57,701 bases of DNA from Vicinamibacteraceae bacterium (GTDB taxonomy: Bacteria; Acidobacteriota; Vicinamibacteria; Vicinamibacterales; UBA8438), in assembly GCA_012271165.1 (NCBI GenBank), contig JAAXGX010000178.1, positions 1 through 57,701 on the forward strand, read 5' to 3'. The translations under genes and the position numbers were made by a program. Within the stretch, counting starts at the first letter, position 1, and each line of letters opens with the position of its first letter. Positions 38,442 through 50,177 of this stretch are shown one piece after another. The notes below the pieces were generated by a model. The model ran no database searches. It had not been told where the DNA came from and saw only the letters and a program-made list of their open reading frames with translations.

Positions 38442-39683
38442 ATGCCTACCGAGCTCCGGCTGCCCCAGCTCGCGGAGACCGCCGCATCGGCGAAGCTGGC
38501 CGTGTGGCTCAAGCAGGAAGGCGAGGCGGTCGCGGCCGGCGAGCCGGTCGTCGAGGTCGAGACCGACAAGACCAACGTCGAGATCGAAGCGCCGGCCAGC
38601 GGCGTCCTCAGCAAGATCCACGTCGCGGCCGGGACGGAGGGACTGGAGACGGGCGCGTTGCTCGCCGTCATCGCGGCCGACGGCGACGCGGCTCCGCCGG
38701 CCGAGCCCGCGCCGCCGCCCGGCCCGGTGCCGGTGGCCGGCGCGGCCGGGCCGGACGCCTCCCGGCCTCGCCCGGCGTCCGCGGCCGCCTCGGCGTCCTC
38801 GCCGGCGGCGACGCCCCTCGCCCGGCGGATGGCGGCCGCGGCCGGCCTGGACCTCGGCCGGGTGCAGGGGACCGGGCGGGGCGGGCGTGTCGGCAAGGCC
38901 GACGTCGAACGCGTGCTGGCCGCGCAGGCGCCCACGGCGGCTCCGGCGGCCGCCACGGCCACCGAGTCGGTTCCCGACCCGTCAGCCTCCACGTCGCTGG
39001 CGGGCTCGCGCGAGGAGCCGCTCTCCGCGCCCCGGCGCGTGACCGCGGAGCGGCTGCAGGCGGCCAAGCAGAGCATCCCGCACTTCTATCTCGGCGTCGA
39101 CTGCGCCATGGATGCCGCGCTGCGGCTGCGTGCAAGGGTCACCGCGCAGGACCCGCACCTCGAGCTCACGCTGACCGACATCATCGTCCGGGCCGCCGCC
39201 CTGGCCCTGCGCCAGGTCCCGGCCGCCAATTCGTCGTGGGCCGACGGCGGCGTGCGCCTCTACGATACGGCGGACGTTGCGGTCGCCGTCGACACGCCGA
39301 GCGGGTTGTTCACGCCGATCATTCGCCAGGCCGACCGCAAGGGGCTGCGGGCGATCTCGGGGGAGCTGAAGGCGCTGGGCGCGCGCGCCCGGGCGGGGGA
39401 GCTGACGCCGGAGGAGTACACGGGCGGCACGTTCACCATTTCGAACCTCGGCATGCACGGCGTCGACAGCCTGTACGCTATCGTCAATCCGCCGCAGAGC
39501 TGCATCCTCGGCGTCGGCGCGGCGCGGCCCCGGCCGGTCGTGGCCGGCGACGCCGTGACCGTCGGCACCATCGCCACCTGCACGCTCTCGGCCGACCACC
39601 GCACGATCGACGGCGCGACCGGCGCCGCGCTGCTCGCCGCGTTCAGGGCCTTCGTCGAGGAACCCGGGTTGCTCGCGCTCTAG
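38442..39683 (+). CDS. 2-oxoacid dehydrogenase E2 component (dihydrolipoyl acyltransferase)
   Basis: This 413-residue enzyme has one lipoyl domain (residues 1-78; K43 in ETDKTNV), an Ala/Pro/Ser-rich linker, a peripheral subunit-binding domain (ATPLARRMAAAAGLDL near 122), a second linker, and the acyltransferase core with catalytic H386 in DHRTIDG. It follows the E1 gene by 11 bases and is its partner. No E3 (dihydrolipoyl dehydrogenase) lies in the window, so E3 must come from elsewhere. Confidence 0.92.
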   Translation: MPTELRLPQLAETAASAKLAVWLKQEGEAVAAGEPVVEVETDKTNVEIEAPASGVLSKIHVAAGTEGLETGALLAVIAADGDAAPPAEPAPPPGPVPVAGAAGPDASRPRPASAAASASSPAATPLARRMAAAAGLDLGRVQGTGRGGRVGKADVERVLAAQAPTAAPAAATATESVPDPSASTSLAGSREEPLSAPRRVTAERLQAAKQSIPHFYLGVDCAMDAALRLRARVTAQDPHLELTLTDIIVRAAALALRQVPAANSSWADGGVRLYDTADVAVAVDTPSGLFTPIIRQADRKGLRAISGELKALGARARAGELTPEEYTGGTFTISNLGMHGVDSLYAIVNPPQSCILGVGAARPRPVVAGDAVTVGTIATCTLSADHRTIDGATGAALLAAFRAFVEEPGLLAL

Positions 39684-39703
39684 CGCGAGGCGGGAGACAA
39701 CAG

Positions 39704-41353
<1,650 letters not shown>

Positions 41354-41366
41354 GGGCACTGGCGAC

Positions 41367-41395
41367 CGCGGGCGGCGCCTTGCGGCCCGCCCGCG
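41367..41395. terminator. Bidirectional hairpin between convergent genes
   Basis: CGCGGGCGG at 41367-41375 pairs perfectly with CCGCCCGCG at 41387-41395 around an 11-base loop. It lies between the esterase and icd stops. There is no T-tract, so it is a weak or factor-dependent terminator candidate. Confidence 0.5.
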
Positions 41396-41427
41396 CGCTA
41401 CCCGCCACGACGCGGCCAGGGGAGAGG

Positions 41428-43656
41428 CTACAGCGCGTCGATGATGCCGTTGAGCGTCGGGCTCGGCCGCATCGCGCGCTCGGCCTGCGCGTCGTCCGGG
41501 CGGTAGTAGCCGCCGACATCGACCGGGACGCCCTGCGCTGCCAGCAGCTCGGCGGCGATCGTCGCCTCGTTCTCCGCCAGCTGGGCCGCCGGGCCCGCGA
41601 AACGCGCCTTCAGCTCGGCGTCGGCGTCCTGCGCCGCGAGCGCCTGCGCCCAGTACAGCGCCAGATAGAACGTGCTGCCGCGATTGTCGATCTCGTTGAC
41701 CTTGCGGGACGGATAGCGGGCGTTCTCCAGGTAGGTCTCCACGGCCTGGTCCAGCGTGCGGGCCAGCAGCGCGGCCCGGGGGTTGCCGGTCCGGGCCGCG
41801 GCGAGCTCCAGCGACGGCACCAGCGCGCAGTACTCGCCCAGCGAGTCCCAGCGCAGATGGCCTTCCTTGAGCATCTGCTGCACGTGCTTGGGCGCCGACC
41901 CGCCGGCGCCGGTCTCGAACAGGCCGCCGCCCTTGAGCAGCGGCACGATCGACAGCATGCGCGCGCTCGTGCCCAGCTCGAGGATGGGGAACAGGTCGGT
42001 GAGATAGTCCCGGAGCACGTTGCCGGTGACGGCGATCGTGCTCTCGCCCCGCCGGATCCGCGCCAGCGAGAGGCGCATGGCGTCCACCGGCTTCAGGATG
42101 CGGATGTCGAGCCCTTCCGTGTCGTGCGCGGGCAGATACGCCTTCACCTTGGCGATGATCTCGGCGTCGTGGCCCCGCTGCTCGTTCAGCCAGAAGACCG
42201 CGGGCGCCCCGGACGAGCGGGCCCGCTTGACGGCCAGCTTCACCCAGTCGCGGATCGGCTCGTCCTTGGTCTGGCACATGCGGAAGATGTCGCCCGTCTC
42301 CACCGCCTGCTCGAGGAGCATCGTTCCGGCCGCGTCGACGACGCGCACGGCGCCGGCGGCCGGCGCCGTGAAGGTCTTGTCGTGCGACCCGTACTCCTCC
42401 GCCTTGCGCGCCATGAGGCCGACGTTGGTGACGCTGCCCATCGTGGACGGGTCGAACTGCCCGTGCCGCTGGCAGTCCTCGAGGATCGCCTGGTACATGG
42501 TGGCGTAGGAGCGGTCCGGCACCATCGCCACGGTGTCCTGCAGCTCGTCGTCGTTGTTCCACATGCGGCCGCCGTCGCGCACGACGTTCGGCATCGAGGC
42601 GTCGATGATGACGTTGTTCGGCACGTGCAGGTTGGTGATGCCCTTGCGCGAGTCGACCATGGCGAGCGGCGGCCGGCTCTCGTACACGGCGGCGATGTCC
42701 GCCTCGATCTCGACCCTCTTGTCCGCCGGCAGCGCGTCGAGCTTGTCGAGCACGCCGACCAGCCCCTCGTTGACGTTCGCGCCGATCCCGCGCAGCGTGT
42801 CGGCGTGCCGGCTCAGCGCCTGCTCGTAGTAGACGGACACGCAGTGGCCGAACATGATGGGGTCGGACACCTTCATCATGGTGGCCTTGAGATGCAGCGA
42901 CAGCAGCGTGCCGTCCGCCCGCGCCTCGTCGATGGTGCGGGCGAAGAACGCCCGCAGGGCGGCCACGTTCATCACCGCCGTATCGATCACCTCGCCGGCC
43001 TCGAGGGGCACCGACGGCTTCAAGACCGTGACCGTCCCGTCTCCGCCGGCGAACTCGATCCGCACGTCGCAGGCCGCGCCGACGGTGACGGACCGCTCGC
43101 TGCCGAAGAAGTCGCCTCCGTCCATGTGCGCGACGCGCGCCTTCGACCCGGATTCCGGCCAGGCCTGCATCATGCGGTGCGGGTGCTTCTGGGCGAAGCG
43201 CTTCACGGAGGCGGCCGGGCGGCGGTCGGAGTTGCCCTCGCGGAGCACCGGATTCACGGCCGAACCGAGCACGCCGGCGTAACGGGCCTTGGTCGCCCGC
43301 TCGGCGTCGTCGCTCGGCTCCGCCGGATAGTCGGGCACGTCGTAGCCGTGGCTCTGCAGCTCGACGATGGCCGCCCGCAACTGTGGGACCGAGGCGCTGA
43401 TGTTGGGGAGCTTGACGATGTTGGCTGCGGGCGTCCTGGCCAGCTCGCCTAGGGCGCTCAGCTCGTCGGGAATGCGCTGGTCCGGGCGCAGACGGTCAGG
43501 AAACGCGGCGATGATGCGCCCGGCGAGCGAGATGTCGCGCAGGTCGATGTCCACGCCGGTGCCCTTCGCGAACGCGCGCACAATGGGCAGCAGCGCGTAG
43601 GTGGCCAGCGCCGGTGCCTCGTCGATCTTCGTCCACGTGATTCTCGCAGTTGACAT
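41428..43656 (-). CDS. icd: NADP-dependent isocitrate dehydrogenase, monomeric type
   Basis: This 742-residue cytoplasmic TCA-cycle enzyme oxidises isocitrate to 2-oxoglutarate. The start [20 protein letters not shown] and stretches such as [44 protein letters not shown] and [17 protein letters not shown] are those of the monomeric family, and the length matches exactly. An open frame extends upstream, but 43656 is the conserved start. Monomeric ICD is found in scattered bacterial groups. It faces the exported M20 peptidase gene. Confidence 0.96.
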   Translation of the reverse strand: MSTARITWTKIDEAPALATYALLPIVRAFAKGTGVDIDLRDISLAGRIIAAFPDRLRPDQRIPDELSALGELARTPAANIVKLPNISASVPQLRAAIVELQSHGYDVPDYPAEPSDDAERATKARYAGVLGSAVNPVLREGNSDRRPAASVKRFAQKHPHRMMQAWPESGSKARVAHMDGGDFFGSERSVTVGAACDVRIEFAGGDGTVTVLKPSVPLEAGEVIDTAVMNVAALRAFFARTIDEARADGTLLSLHLKATMMKVSDPIMFGHCVSVYYEQALSRHADTLRGIGANVNEGLVGVLDKLDALPADKRVEIEADIAAVYESRPPLAMVDSRKGITNLHVPNNVIIDASMPNVVRDGGRMWNNDDELQDTVAMVPDRSYATMYQAILEDCQRHGQFDPSTMGSVTNVGLMARKAEEYGSHDKTFTAPAAGAVRVVDAAGTMLLEQAVETGDIFRMCQTKDEPIRDWVKLAVKRARSSGAPAVFWLNEQRGHDAEIIAKVKAYLPAHDTEGLDIRILKPVDAMRLSLARIRRGESTIAVTGNVLRDYLTDLFPILELGTSARMLSIVPLLKGGGLFETGAGGSAPKHVQQMLKEGHLRWDSLGEYCALVPSLELAAARTGNPRAALLARTLDQAVETYLENARYPSRKVNEIDNRGSTFYLALYWAQALAAQDADAELKARFAGPAAQLAENEATIAAELLAAQGVPVDVGGYYRPDDAQAERAMRPSPTLNGIIDAL

Positions 43657-43924
43657 GGTGCCCCCGAATGCGTCCTCTAGCGTCCTTGCGGCTGCGGCAA
43701 ACCACGTATCGTACACCATCCGGAGTCCGGGACCACCGCGTGGGCCGGGCGGCTCGCGTCCCGGGCGGGGTATGATCGCTGGCGTCATGCTTGACAGCCC
43801 GCGGCAAAAGGCCCCGCTGCATTCGAGCGGCCATGCATCCCGGCTGGCGGCGTTGCTCCTCAGTCGAATATGGCCAATATGCTCCCTCGTCGCGCCTTGC
43901 CAGCCGGGCGCCTGGCCGCTCTCG

Positions 43925-45241
43925 GTGCGACGCGGGGTTTCACCACGGACTGTCAGGGAGTCAGCGTTCGTGGCCGGATGCTTCGTGCTGTGCGGAGTGG
44001 GGGTTGCCGCCGCCCAGGCCGGTGCGCGGGTCGAGCCGGACATCCTGGCCGCGGCCGAGGCGGAGCGGGCGCCGTTCGTCGAGACGATGCGCGAGCTGGT
44101 GTCGATCGAGTCGGGCAGCCGGGATGCCGAGGGACTGCGCCAGATTGCCGACACCATCGCGGAACGGCTGCGTGCGCTCGGGGGCGACGTGGAGCTGGTC
44201 GCCCACGACGACCCGTACCGGATGGTCGACACGCCCGACGAGATCGGCCGCAGCGTCGTGGGGCGCTTCCGGGGGCGGGGCGAGGGGCGCATCCTGCTGC
44301 TGGCCCACATGGACACGGTCTATCGGCGCGGGCAACTGGCCGAGCAGCCGTTCCGCGTGAGCGACGGGCGGGCGTACGGCCTCGGCATCGCGGACGACAA
44401 GAACGGCGTCGCGCTGATCCTGCACGCGCTGGCCGTGCTGCGCGCGATCGGCTTCGACGACTACGAGCAGATCACCGTGCTGATCAACGGCGACGAGGAG
44501 GTCAGCTCGGCCGGCTCGCGGCACCTGATCACCGCGTTGGGGGCCGAGCACGACGCCGTCTTCTCGTGCGAGGGCGGCGGCGCGTCCGACCGCCTGGCGC
44601 TGACGACGGCCGGCATCGGCGCCGTGCTGCTGGAGGTGCGGGGCCGCGCGTCGCACGCCGGCGGGGCGCCCGAGCAGGGCTGGAATGCGCTGTACGAGCT
44701 CGCGCACCAGGTGCTGCAGATGCGCGACCTCGGCGACGCGGCGGCGGGCATCAAGCTGAACTGGACGCTGGCGTCGGCGGGGTCGGCCCGCAACGTGATT
44801 CCCGCGGCCGCCCGCGCCACCGCCGACTTCCGCGTGCTGCGGGTGGCGGCGTACGACGAGGTGGAGCGGAGGGTGCGCGAGCGGATCGGCAACCAGCTCG
44901 TACCCGAGGCCACCGTGACGGTGTCGTTCGAGCGCCGGCGACCGCCGCTCGAGACGAACGGCGCCTCCCGCGCGCTGGCCGCGCACGCGCAGGCCGTCTA
45001 CCGGGAACTGGGGCGCGAGCTGGGGGTGACCGAGCAGGCGGCGGGCGGCGGCACCGACGCGGCGTTCGCGGCGCTCGAGACGGATGCGCCGGTCATCGAG
45101 GGGTTCGGCCTGGTCGGCTACGGCGCCCACTCGGACGAGCGGGAGTACGTGGAGCTCGACTCGCTGGTGCCGCGGCTGTACCTGCTGACGCGCATGGTGA
45201 TGGACGTCGCGCGCGGGGAGGCGGGAGCGCCGGCGCGCTGA
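43925..45241 (+). CDS. Exported M20-family metallopeptidase (glutamate carboxypeptidase-like)
   Basis: This 438-residue hydrolase has the di-zinc M20 core: H128 in [13 protein letters not shown], a metal Asp in GIADDKNG near 157, the catalytic E191 and metal E192 in [11 protein letters not shown], and the dimerisation domain with [12 protein letters not shown] near 237. The GTG at 43925 gives a good signal peptide (MRRG, then a hydrophobic core ending in AAAQAG near 33), so I chose it over the ATGs at 43772 and 43787, which would bury that peptide; this choice is moderately sure. It probably removes C-terminal residues from peptides outside the cytoplasm. Confidence 0.85.
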   Translation: MRRGVSPRTVRESAFVAGCFVLCGVGVAAAQAGARVEPDILAAAEAERAPFVETMRELVSIESGSRDAEGLRQIADTIAERLRALGGDVELVAHDDPYRMVDTPDEIGRSVVGRFRGRGEGRILLLAHMDTVYRRGQLAEQPFRVSDGRAYGLGIADDKNGVALILHALAVLRAIGFDDYEQITVLINGDEEVSSAGSRHLITALGAEHDAVFSCEGGGASDRLALTTAGIGAVLLEVRGRASHAGGAPEQGWNALYELAHQVLQMRDLGDAAAGIKLNWTLASAGSARNVIPAAARATADFRVLRVAAYDEVERRVRERIGNQLVPEATVTVSFERRRPPLETNGASRALAAHAQAVYRELGRELGVTEQAAGGGTDAAFAALETDAPVIEGFGLVGYGAHSDEREYVELDSLVPRLYLLTRMVMDVARGEAGAPAR

Positions 45242-45260
45242 CCCGGGCGGAGGCAGTCGC

Positions 45261-46433
45261 ATGATTTGCAGCGCGAGATGCGTCGGCGCCGCAACCCTGG
45301 CCGCGGCCCTGTTGAGCGCCGTCCCCGTGCTCGCCCAGCCGCGCCTGACCATGGACTGGGGGGCGCTGGCCGAGCGTCTCGTGACGCAGCTCGCGCCGAC
45401 GCCGGGCGAGAGAATCCTGCTGGTCGCGCGTCCCGGGCAGTTCGAGGAGCTGATTCCGCCGCTGCGCTACGCGTTGATGCGGGCCGGCGCGGTCGACCTC
45501 GGCGTGGTCGACGTCATCGCCGAGCCGTATCCCGTCGACTGGGACGGCGCCCTGCTGGCGCGCGGCCGGGACGCGTCGCGCGCCGTGTACCGGGACATGC
45601 TCCGCGGCGTCGACGGCGCGATCATGCTGCCCGGCGCGCGTCCCGATCATGCCGTCTACGCCGCGCTGCAGGATCTGCTCCGCGCCGGCAGCGGGCGGAC
45701 GATCCACTTCCACTGGACGCACAACGGCAGCGCGTTCCCGCTGCCGGGCCAGCCGCTGCCGGGCCGGGCCGCCATCGACGCGGTCTACCAGCGGGCGGTG
45801 CTCGAGACCGACTACGCGGGCCTGACCGCCGTGCAGAGCCGCTTCGTCGACGCACTGCGCGGCGCCGAGGTGCGCGTGGCGTCGCCGCTCGGCACCGACC
45901 TCCGCTTCCGCATCGGGGACCGGCCGGTGAACCTCGGCGACGGCGACGCCTCGAAGGCCCGGACCGACCGCGGCGTGATCCTGATCGACCGCGAGATCGA
46001 GCTGCCGGCGGGCGCCATCCGCGTGGCGCCGATCGAGACGAGCGTCAACGGCGTGATCGCCTTTCCGCCGTCGCAATGGGATGGCCGCCCGGTGACCGGC
46101 CTCATGCTGCGCATCGAGGCCGGTCGCGTCGCCGGCGTGAGCGCCGAGTCCGGCCGCGAGGCCGTGGAGGCCGAGCTGGCTGGCGTCCCGGCCGAGGCCC
46201 GGGCGTTCCGCGAGTTTGCGCTCGGCTTCAACCCGCTGCTGGCCGTGCCGGAGCACGGCCCGTGGATCCCCTACTACGGCTATGGCGCGGGGATCGTGCG
46301 GCTGTCGCTGGGCGACAACTCCGAGCTGGGCGGGGCGGTGACGGGCGGCTACGTCCGCTGGAACTTCTTCACCGACACGACGGTCACGGTCGGCGGCGAC
46401 GTGTGGGTCCGCGACGGCCGCCTCGTCCGCTGA
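45261..46433 (+). CDS. Exported M29 aminopeptidase-like protein with altered metal site
   Basis: This 390-residue protein has a signal peptide (ending near VLAQP, residue 27) and a fold that resembles M29 aminopeptidases: LPAGAIRVAPIETSVNG near 247, FREFALGFNP near 315 and LSLGDNSELGG near 350. In that family the segments corresponding to the last two carry the metal ligands (Glu, then His in EK.GT.H and IH.D), but here the histidines appear as Arg/Val (IVRLSL, YVRWNF). It may be inactive, use another metal set, or bind rather than cleave. It follows the M20 gene by 19 bases. Identification is moderate. Confidence 0.62.
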   Translation: MICSARCVGAATLAAALLSAVPVLAQPRLTMDWGALAERLVTQLAPTPGERILLVARPGQFEELIPPLRYALMRAGAVDLGVVDVIAEPYPVDWDGALLARGRDASRAVYRDMLRGVDGAIMLPGARPDHAVYAALQDLLRAGSGRTIHFHWTHNGSAFPLPGQPLPGRAAIDAVYQRAVLETDYAGLTAVQSRFVDALRGAEVRVASPLGTDLRFRIGDRPVNLGDGDASKARTDRGVILIDREIELPAGAIRVAPIETSVNGVIAFPPSQWDGRPVTGLMLRIEAGRVAGVSAESGREAVEAELAGVPAEARAFREFALGFNPLLAVPEHGPWIPYYGYGAGIVRLSLGDNSELGGAVTGGYVRWNFFTDTTVTVGGDVWVRDGRLVR

Positions 46434-46458
46434 GGCTTCCATTCTGCGGCGCGGACTT

Positions 46459-47814
46459 CTACACGTCGGTGAGGTAGTCGATGCGGCCGGTGCTGTCGCC
46501 GAACCGCTCCACCGGCATGCCGAGCTTGTCGAGCACCGCGAGGTACAGGTTCGTGAGCGGCGTGTCGTCGTGGTACTGCAGGTGCCGCCCGCCCTTGAGC
46601 CGACCCGCGGCGCCGCCCGCCACCAGCATCGGCAAGTCGAGGTGGAAGTGCAGGTTGCCGTCGCTGATGCCCGTGCCGTAGAGCAGCAGCGTATGGTCCA
46701 GCAGCGAGCCGTCGCCGTCCGGCGTGCTCTGCATCCGCTCGAGGAAGTAGGCGAACATCTGCATGTGGTACGTGTTGATCTTCGCCAGCGCCTCGAGCCG
46801 CTGCGGGTCGTTCTGGTGGTGCGACACGCCGTGGTGCCCGTTGGGCACGCCGATCTCCGGGTATGACCGGCCGCTGACCTCCTTGCCGATCATGAACGTG
46901 CCGACGCGCGTCAGATCGGTCTGGAAGGCGAGCACCCACAGGTCGTACATCAGCCTGGCATGCTCCTCGAACGTGTCGGGGATGCCGACCGGCTGCTCGA
47001 AGACCGGCATCTCCCGGTCGGCCTGGCGCTCGGCCGTCTGGACCCGGCGCTCCACGTCGCGCACCGCATCGAGGTACTGCGCGAGCTTGGCGCCGTCGGC
47101 CGCGCCGAGCGACCGCCGGAGGGCCTTCGCCTCCGCGTCGACGAAGTCGAGCACGCTGCGGTCCTCGCGGAGCCGGGCCAGCCGCGCGGCGCTGTCGGTG
47201 CTGTCCGCGGCGCCGAACAGGCGCTCGAACACCGCGCGCGGGTCGTTCTCCATCGGCAGCGGCGTGGTCGGCGTGCGCCACGAGATGGTGTTGACGTAGG
47301 CGCAACTGTAGCCCTGGTCGCAGGCGCCGAGCACCTCCACCGAGTCGAGCGCGAGCTCCAGCGAGGAGAGCTGGGTCTCGCGGCCGACCCGTTCCGCGAT
47401 CAACTGGTCGAGCGACTGGCCGGCCCGGATGTCCGGCCCCTCGGTCTTCTTCACGTGCACGCCCGTCAGCCAGGTCGCCGACGCCCGGGCGTGGTCGCCG
47501 ACGCCTTCGCCCTCGCGGGGGATCGCCGGCTTGTCGGCCAGGCCGCTGAGGACGTTCAGGTGGCCGCGGAACGGCTCGACCGGCTTCAGGATCCGCGAGA
47601 ACTCGAAGCCCGCGCCGTCGCCAACCGGGGTCCACTGCCGCATCTCCATGCCGTTGGGCACGTAGACCGCGCCGAAGCGGCGGATGGGATTGGCCGCGGT
47701 CCTGCCGAGCGCGGAGAGTGCCGGCACCATCCCGTCGAGCAGGGGCAGGGCCAGCGCGGCGCCGAGGCCGCGGAGCATCGTGCGGCGGGGCAGGTGGTTC
47801 TTCGTGATGATCAT
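46459..47814 (-). CDS. DUF1552-domain exported protein
   Basis: This 451-residue protein starts with a twin-arginine-type signal (LPRRTMLRGLGAALALPLLDG) and continues with the DUF1552 domain: FGAVYVPNGMEMRQW near 45, LSGLADKPA near 88, HARASATWLTG near 107, and PNGHHGVSHH near 324. The partner gene of DUF1592 overlaps its start by four bases, so both are translated together. DUF1552/DUF1592 pairs are common in Acidobacteria and Planctomycetes; the function is not known, but the alkaline-phosphatase-like fold and Tat export suggest a metallo-hydrolase. Confidence 0.9.
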   Translation of the reverse strand: MIITKNHLPRRTMLRGLGAALALPLLDGMVPALSALGRTAANPIRRFGAVYVPNGMEMRQWTPVGDGAGFEFSRILKPVEPFRGHLNVLSGLADKPAIPREGEGVGDHARASATWLTGVHVKKTEGPDIRAGQSLDQLIAERVGRETQLSSLELALDSVEVLGACDQGYSCAYVNTISWRTPTTPLPMENDPRAVFERLFGAADSTDSAARLARLREDRSVLDFVDAEAKALRRSLGAADGAKLAQYLDAVRDVERRVQTAERQADREMPVFEQPVGIPDTFEEHARLMYDLWVLAFQTDLTRVGTFMIGKEVSGRSYPEIGVPNGHHGVSHHQNDPQRLEALAKINTYHMQMFAYFLERMQSTPDGDGSLLDHTLLLYGTGISDGNLHFHLDLPMLVAGGAAGRLKGGRHLQYHDDTPLTNLYLAVLDKLGMPVERFGDSTGRIDYLTDV

Positions 47815-50168
47815 TGGTTCTCCTGAGTGCGCGCCGCGCGCGGCATGCGCATCCGGAACGGCGCGCTGCGGACGACCCCGCGGATGAGCGACGACCAGCG
47901 GTAGCCGGACTCCCGCGCTTCGCGCACGATCCGCCGGACCGCCGGCCGATCGTAATACTCTACCCCTCGACCGATGGCGTAGGTCAACAGCTTCGACGTG
48001 AGATTCGCCAGGTACTGGCCCGCCCACGGCTCCTGCAGCAGGGCGTTCCGGAACTCGGCCACGCCGGCGAAGTCCGTCCCGTTCGGCAGCGTGCCGGAGC
48101 TCTCGATGGGGGCCCCGACCTGGCCGTCCACCGTGCGCCAGCGGCCGACCGCATCGAAGTTCTCGAGGGCGAAGCCGAGCGGGTCCATCGGGGCATGGCA
48201 GCTCGCGCACGCCGGGTTCGCGCGGTGCGTCTCCAGCCGCTCGCGCACCGTCGCCGGCCGGCCGCCTTCCCCGCGTTCGGGGAACCCGGGCACGTCCGGC
48301 GGCGGCGGCGGCGGCGGCGCGCCGAGCAGGTTCTCCAGCAGCCACTTCCCGCGCACGACGGGCGACGTCCGATGCGGGTACGACGTGACCGTCAGCAGGC
48401 TGCCGTGTCCCAGCAGGCCGGCCCGGCGCGCGTCGGCGTAGGGGACACGCCGGAAATGGTTGCCGTAGACGTTCGGCATGCCGTAGTGGCTGGCGAGCCG
48501 CTCGTTGACGAACGTGTAGTCGGCCCGCAGCATGTCGAGCACGCTGCGGTCGCTGCGGAGCTGGTCGTCGAGGAACAGCTCCGTCTCGCGGCGGAACGCC
48601 TGTCGCAGGTTGTCGTCGAAGTCGGGGAACAGGGCGGGGTCCGGGGCCGCCGAGCGCAGGTTGCGCAGGTAGAGCCACTGCCCCCCGAAGTTCTCCACGA
48701 AGGCCAGCGAGCGCGGGTCGTCGAGCATGCGGGTCACCTGGCGGTCGAGGACGTCCGGATCGCCGAGCCGCCCGTCGGCCGCCAGCGCGAGCAGCTCCGT
48801 GTCCGGCAGGCTGCTCCAGAGGAAGAACGACAGCCGCGATGCCAGGTCGAGGTCGCTGATCCGGTACGGCCGGCCCGGCGCGGCGCCGGCTTGATCGCGT
48901 TCGATCCGGAACAGGAACTTCGGCGAGACGAGGATGGCCTCCAGCGCCCACCGGATGCCGTCCTCGAACCCGCTGCCCTCGCGGTAGCCGGCATCGAACG
49001 ACGCCAGCAGCGGACGGATGTCGGCGTCGTGGACCGGCCGGCGGTACGCCTGCCGGGCCAGCGAGCGGAGGATCCGCTCGGCACAGGGCCGCTCCTCGGC
49101 CGCGGCCCGCGGGTAGCACTCGAAGAGGCGCCGCCGCGTCGGGGTCGTGGCCGGGACGTCGCCGTCGAACGGGCCGACCACCTCGAGGGCGGCCACGATC
49201 GGCGGCTTGGGGTAGAGGGCGTAGGCGAAGCTGGTGACGGAGGGGCGCGGCGGACGGCCGTCGACGGCCAGCGACTGGCTCAGGTCGCCCACGAACGAGG
49301 CCCCGACGAGCCGTGTTCCCGCCTGGACCGGCAGGCGCACCTCGAAAGGACCGCCGTTGCCGCGGCCGACGCCGAACGTCGCGACCCGCTCGCGGTCCAG
49401 ACGGATCTCGAGCGCGTGCGAGCCTCGCCGGCCGCGTCCCAGACGGACGCGCAGGACGTACTCGGCGTCGAGCGGGAAGTGGTGCGCCGCGGCATGACCG
49501 CCGCGCGATCCGAACGGCAGGTCGTCGCTCACCCGGCCGTCCTGCAGCATCAGGGGCGACGTCTTGTAGAGCGCGGTCGCCGCCGGCAGCGTCGCATCGC
49601 CGAGCGCCCAGCGGCTGATCTTGGCGGCCGCCAGAATGTAGCGCTCCAGCAGCCCGGGCGACACCGACAGGACGTCGCCGATGTTGTCGAACCCGTAACC
49701 GGACTCGTCGGCGGGCAGCAGCGCGCGGCCGTCGACCTCCAGGGCCAGCAGATCGCGGACCGCGTTGACGTACTCGGCGCGGTTCAGGCGCTGCACGGCG
49801 GGCCGGCCGGGATTCGGCCGCGCGGCCCACGTGCGGTCGAGCGACGCTTCGAGATAGTCGGCCAGGGCGTCGTAGGTCGCGGCGTCGGGCCGCGGGCGCC
49901 CGCGCGGCGGCATGGTGCGCGACCGCAGCTTCTGGGCCACCCTTTCCCAGATGTCGGGACGCGTCCCGACATCGCCGATGTCGACCGCGTCGAGCGCCAG
50001 GCCGGCGGTGAGCAGCCGCCCGTTGTGGCAGCCGAGGCAGTAGCGCTTCAGCACCGCCCCGTGCCGCTCGGCCGGGTCGCCCGCGGCCGGCTGGGCCGCC
50101 GCAGCGGCACCGTGGCCCAGGATGCCGGCGGCCAGCGCCAGCGTCATGGACGTTGCGCGCATCGTCAT
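47811..50168 (-). CDS. DUF1592/DUF1588-type exported c-type-haem-like protein
   Basis: This 785-residue protein has a signal peptide (to about residue 26), a PSCyt1-like haem motif C44-LG-C47-H48 in YCLGCHNG, DUF1587 (about 110-175), DUF1595/DUF1592 (about 350-560), DUF1588 (about 575-680, with CASCH giving a second CXXCH) and DUF1585 at the C-terminus. Such proteins probably carry two haems and act on or with the DUF1552 partner at the surface or in the periplasm. It lies nine bases after the ankyrin gene. Confidence 0.9.
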   Translation of the reverse strand: MTMRATSMTLALAAGILGHGAAAAAQPAAGDPAERHGAVLKRYCLGCHNGRLLTAGLALDAVDIGDVGTRPDIWERVAQKLRSRTMPPRGRPRPDAATYDALADYLEASLDRTWAARPNPGRPAVQRLNRAEYVNAVRDLLALEVDGRALLPADESGYGFDNIGDVLSVSPGLLERYILAAAKISRWALGDATLPAATALYKTSPLMLQDGRVSDDLPFGSRGGHAAAHHFPLDAEYVLRVRLGRGRRGSHALEIRLDRERVATFGVGRGNGGPFEVRLPVQAGTRLVGASFVGDLSQSLAVDGRPPRPSVTSFAYALYPKPPIVAALEVVGPFDGDVPATTPTRRRLFECYPRAAAEERPCAERILRSLARQAYRRPVHDADIRPLLASFDAGYREGSGFEDGIRWALEAILVSPKFLFRIERDQAGAAPGRPYRISDLDLASRLSFFLWSSLPDTELLALAADGRLGDPDVLDRQVTRMLDDPRSLAFVENFGGQWLYLRNLRSAAPDPALFPDFDDNLRQAFRRETELFLDDQLRSDRSVLDMLRADYTFVNERLASHYGMPNVYGNHFRRVPYADARRAGLLGHGSLLTVTSYPHRTSPVVRGKWLLENLLGAPPPPPPPDVPGFPERGEGGRPATVRERLETHRANPACASCHAPMDPLGFALENFDAVGRWRTVDGQVGAPIESSGTLPNGTDFAGVAEFRNALLQEPWAGQYLANLTSKLLTYAIGRGVEYYDRPAVRRIVREARESGYRWSSLIRGVVRSAPFRMRMPRAARTQENQ

Positions 50169-50177
50169 TGCAGGCTC

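Noticed and set aside
43650-43700. TTGACA at 43650 as a promoter for the M20 peptidase
   Set aside because: No matching -10 box occurs at 15 to 19 bases downstream, and it is inside the first codons of icd on the other strand.
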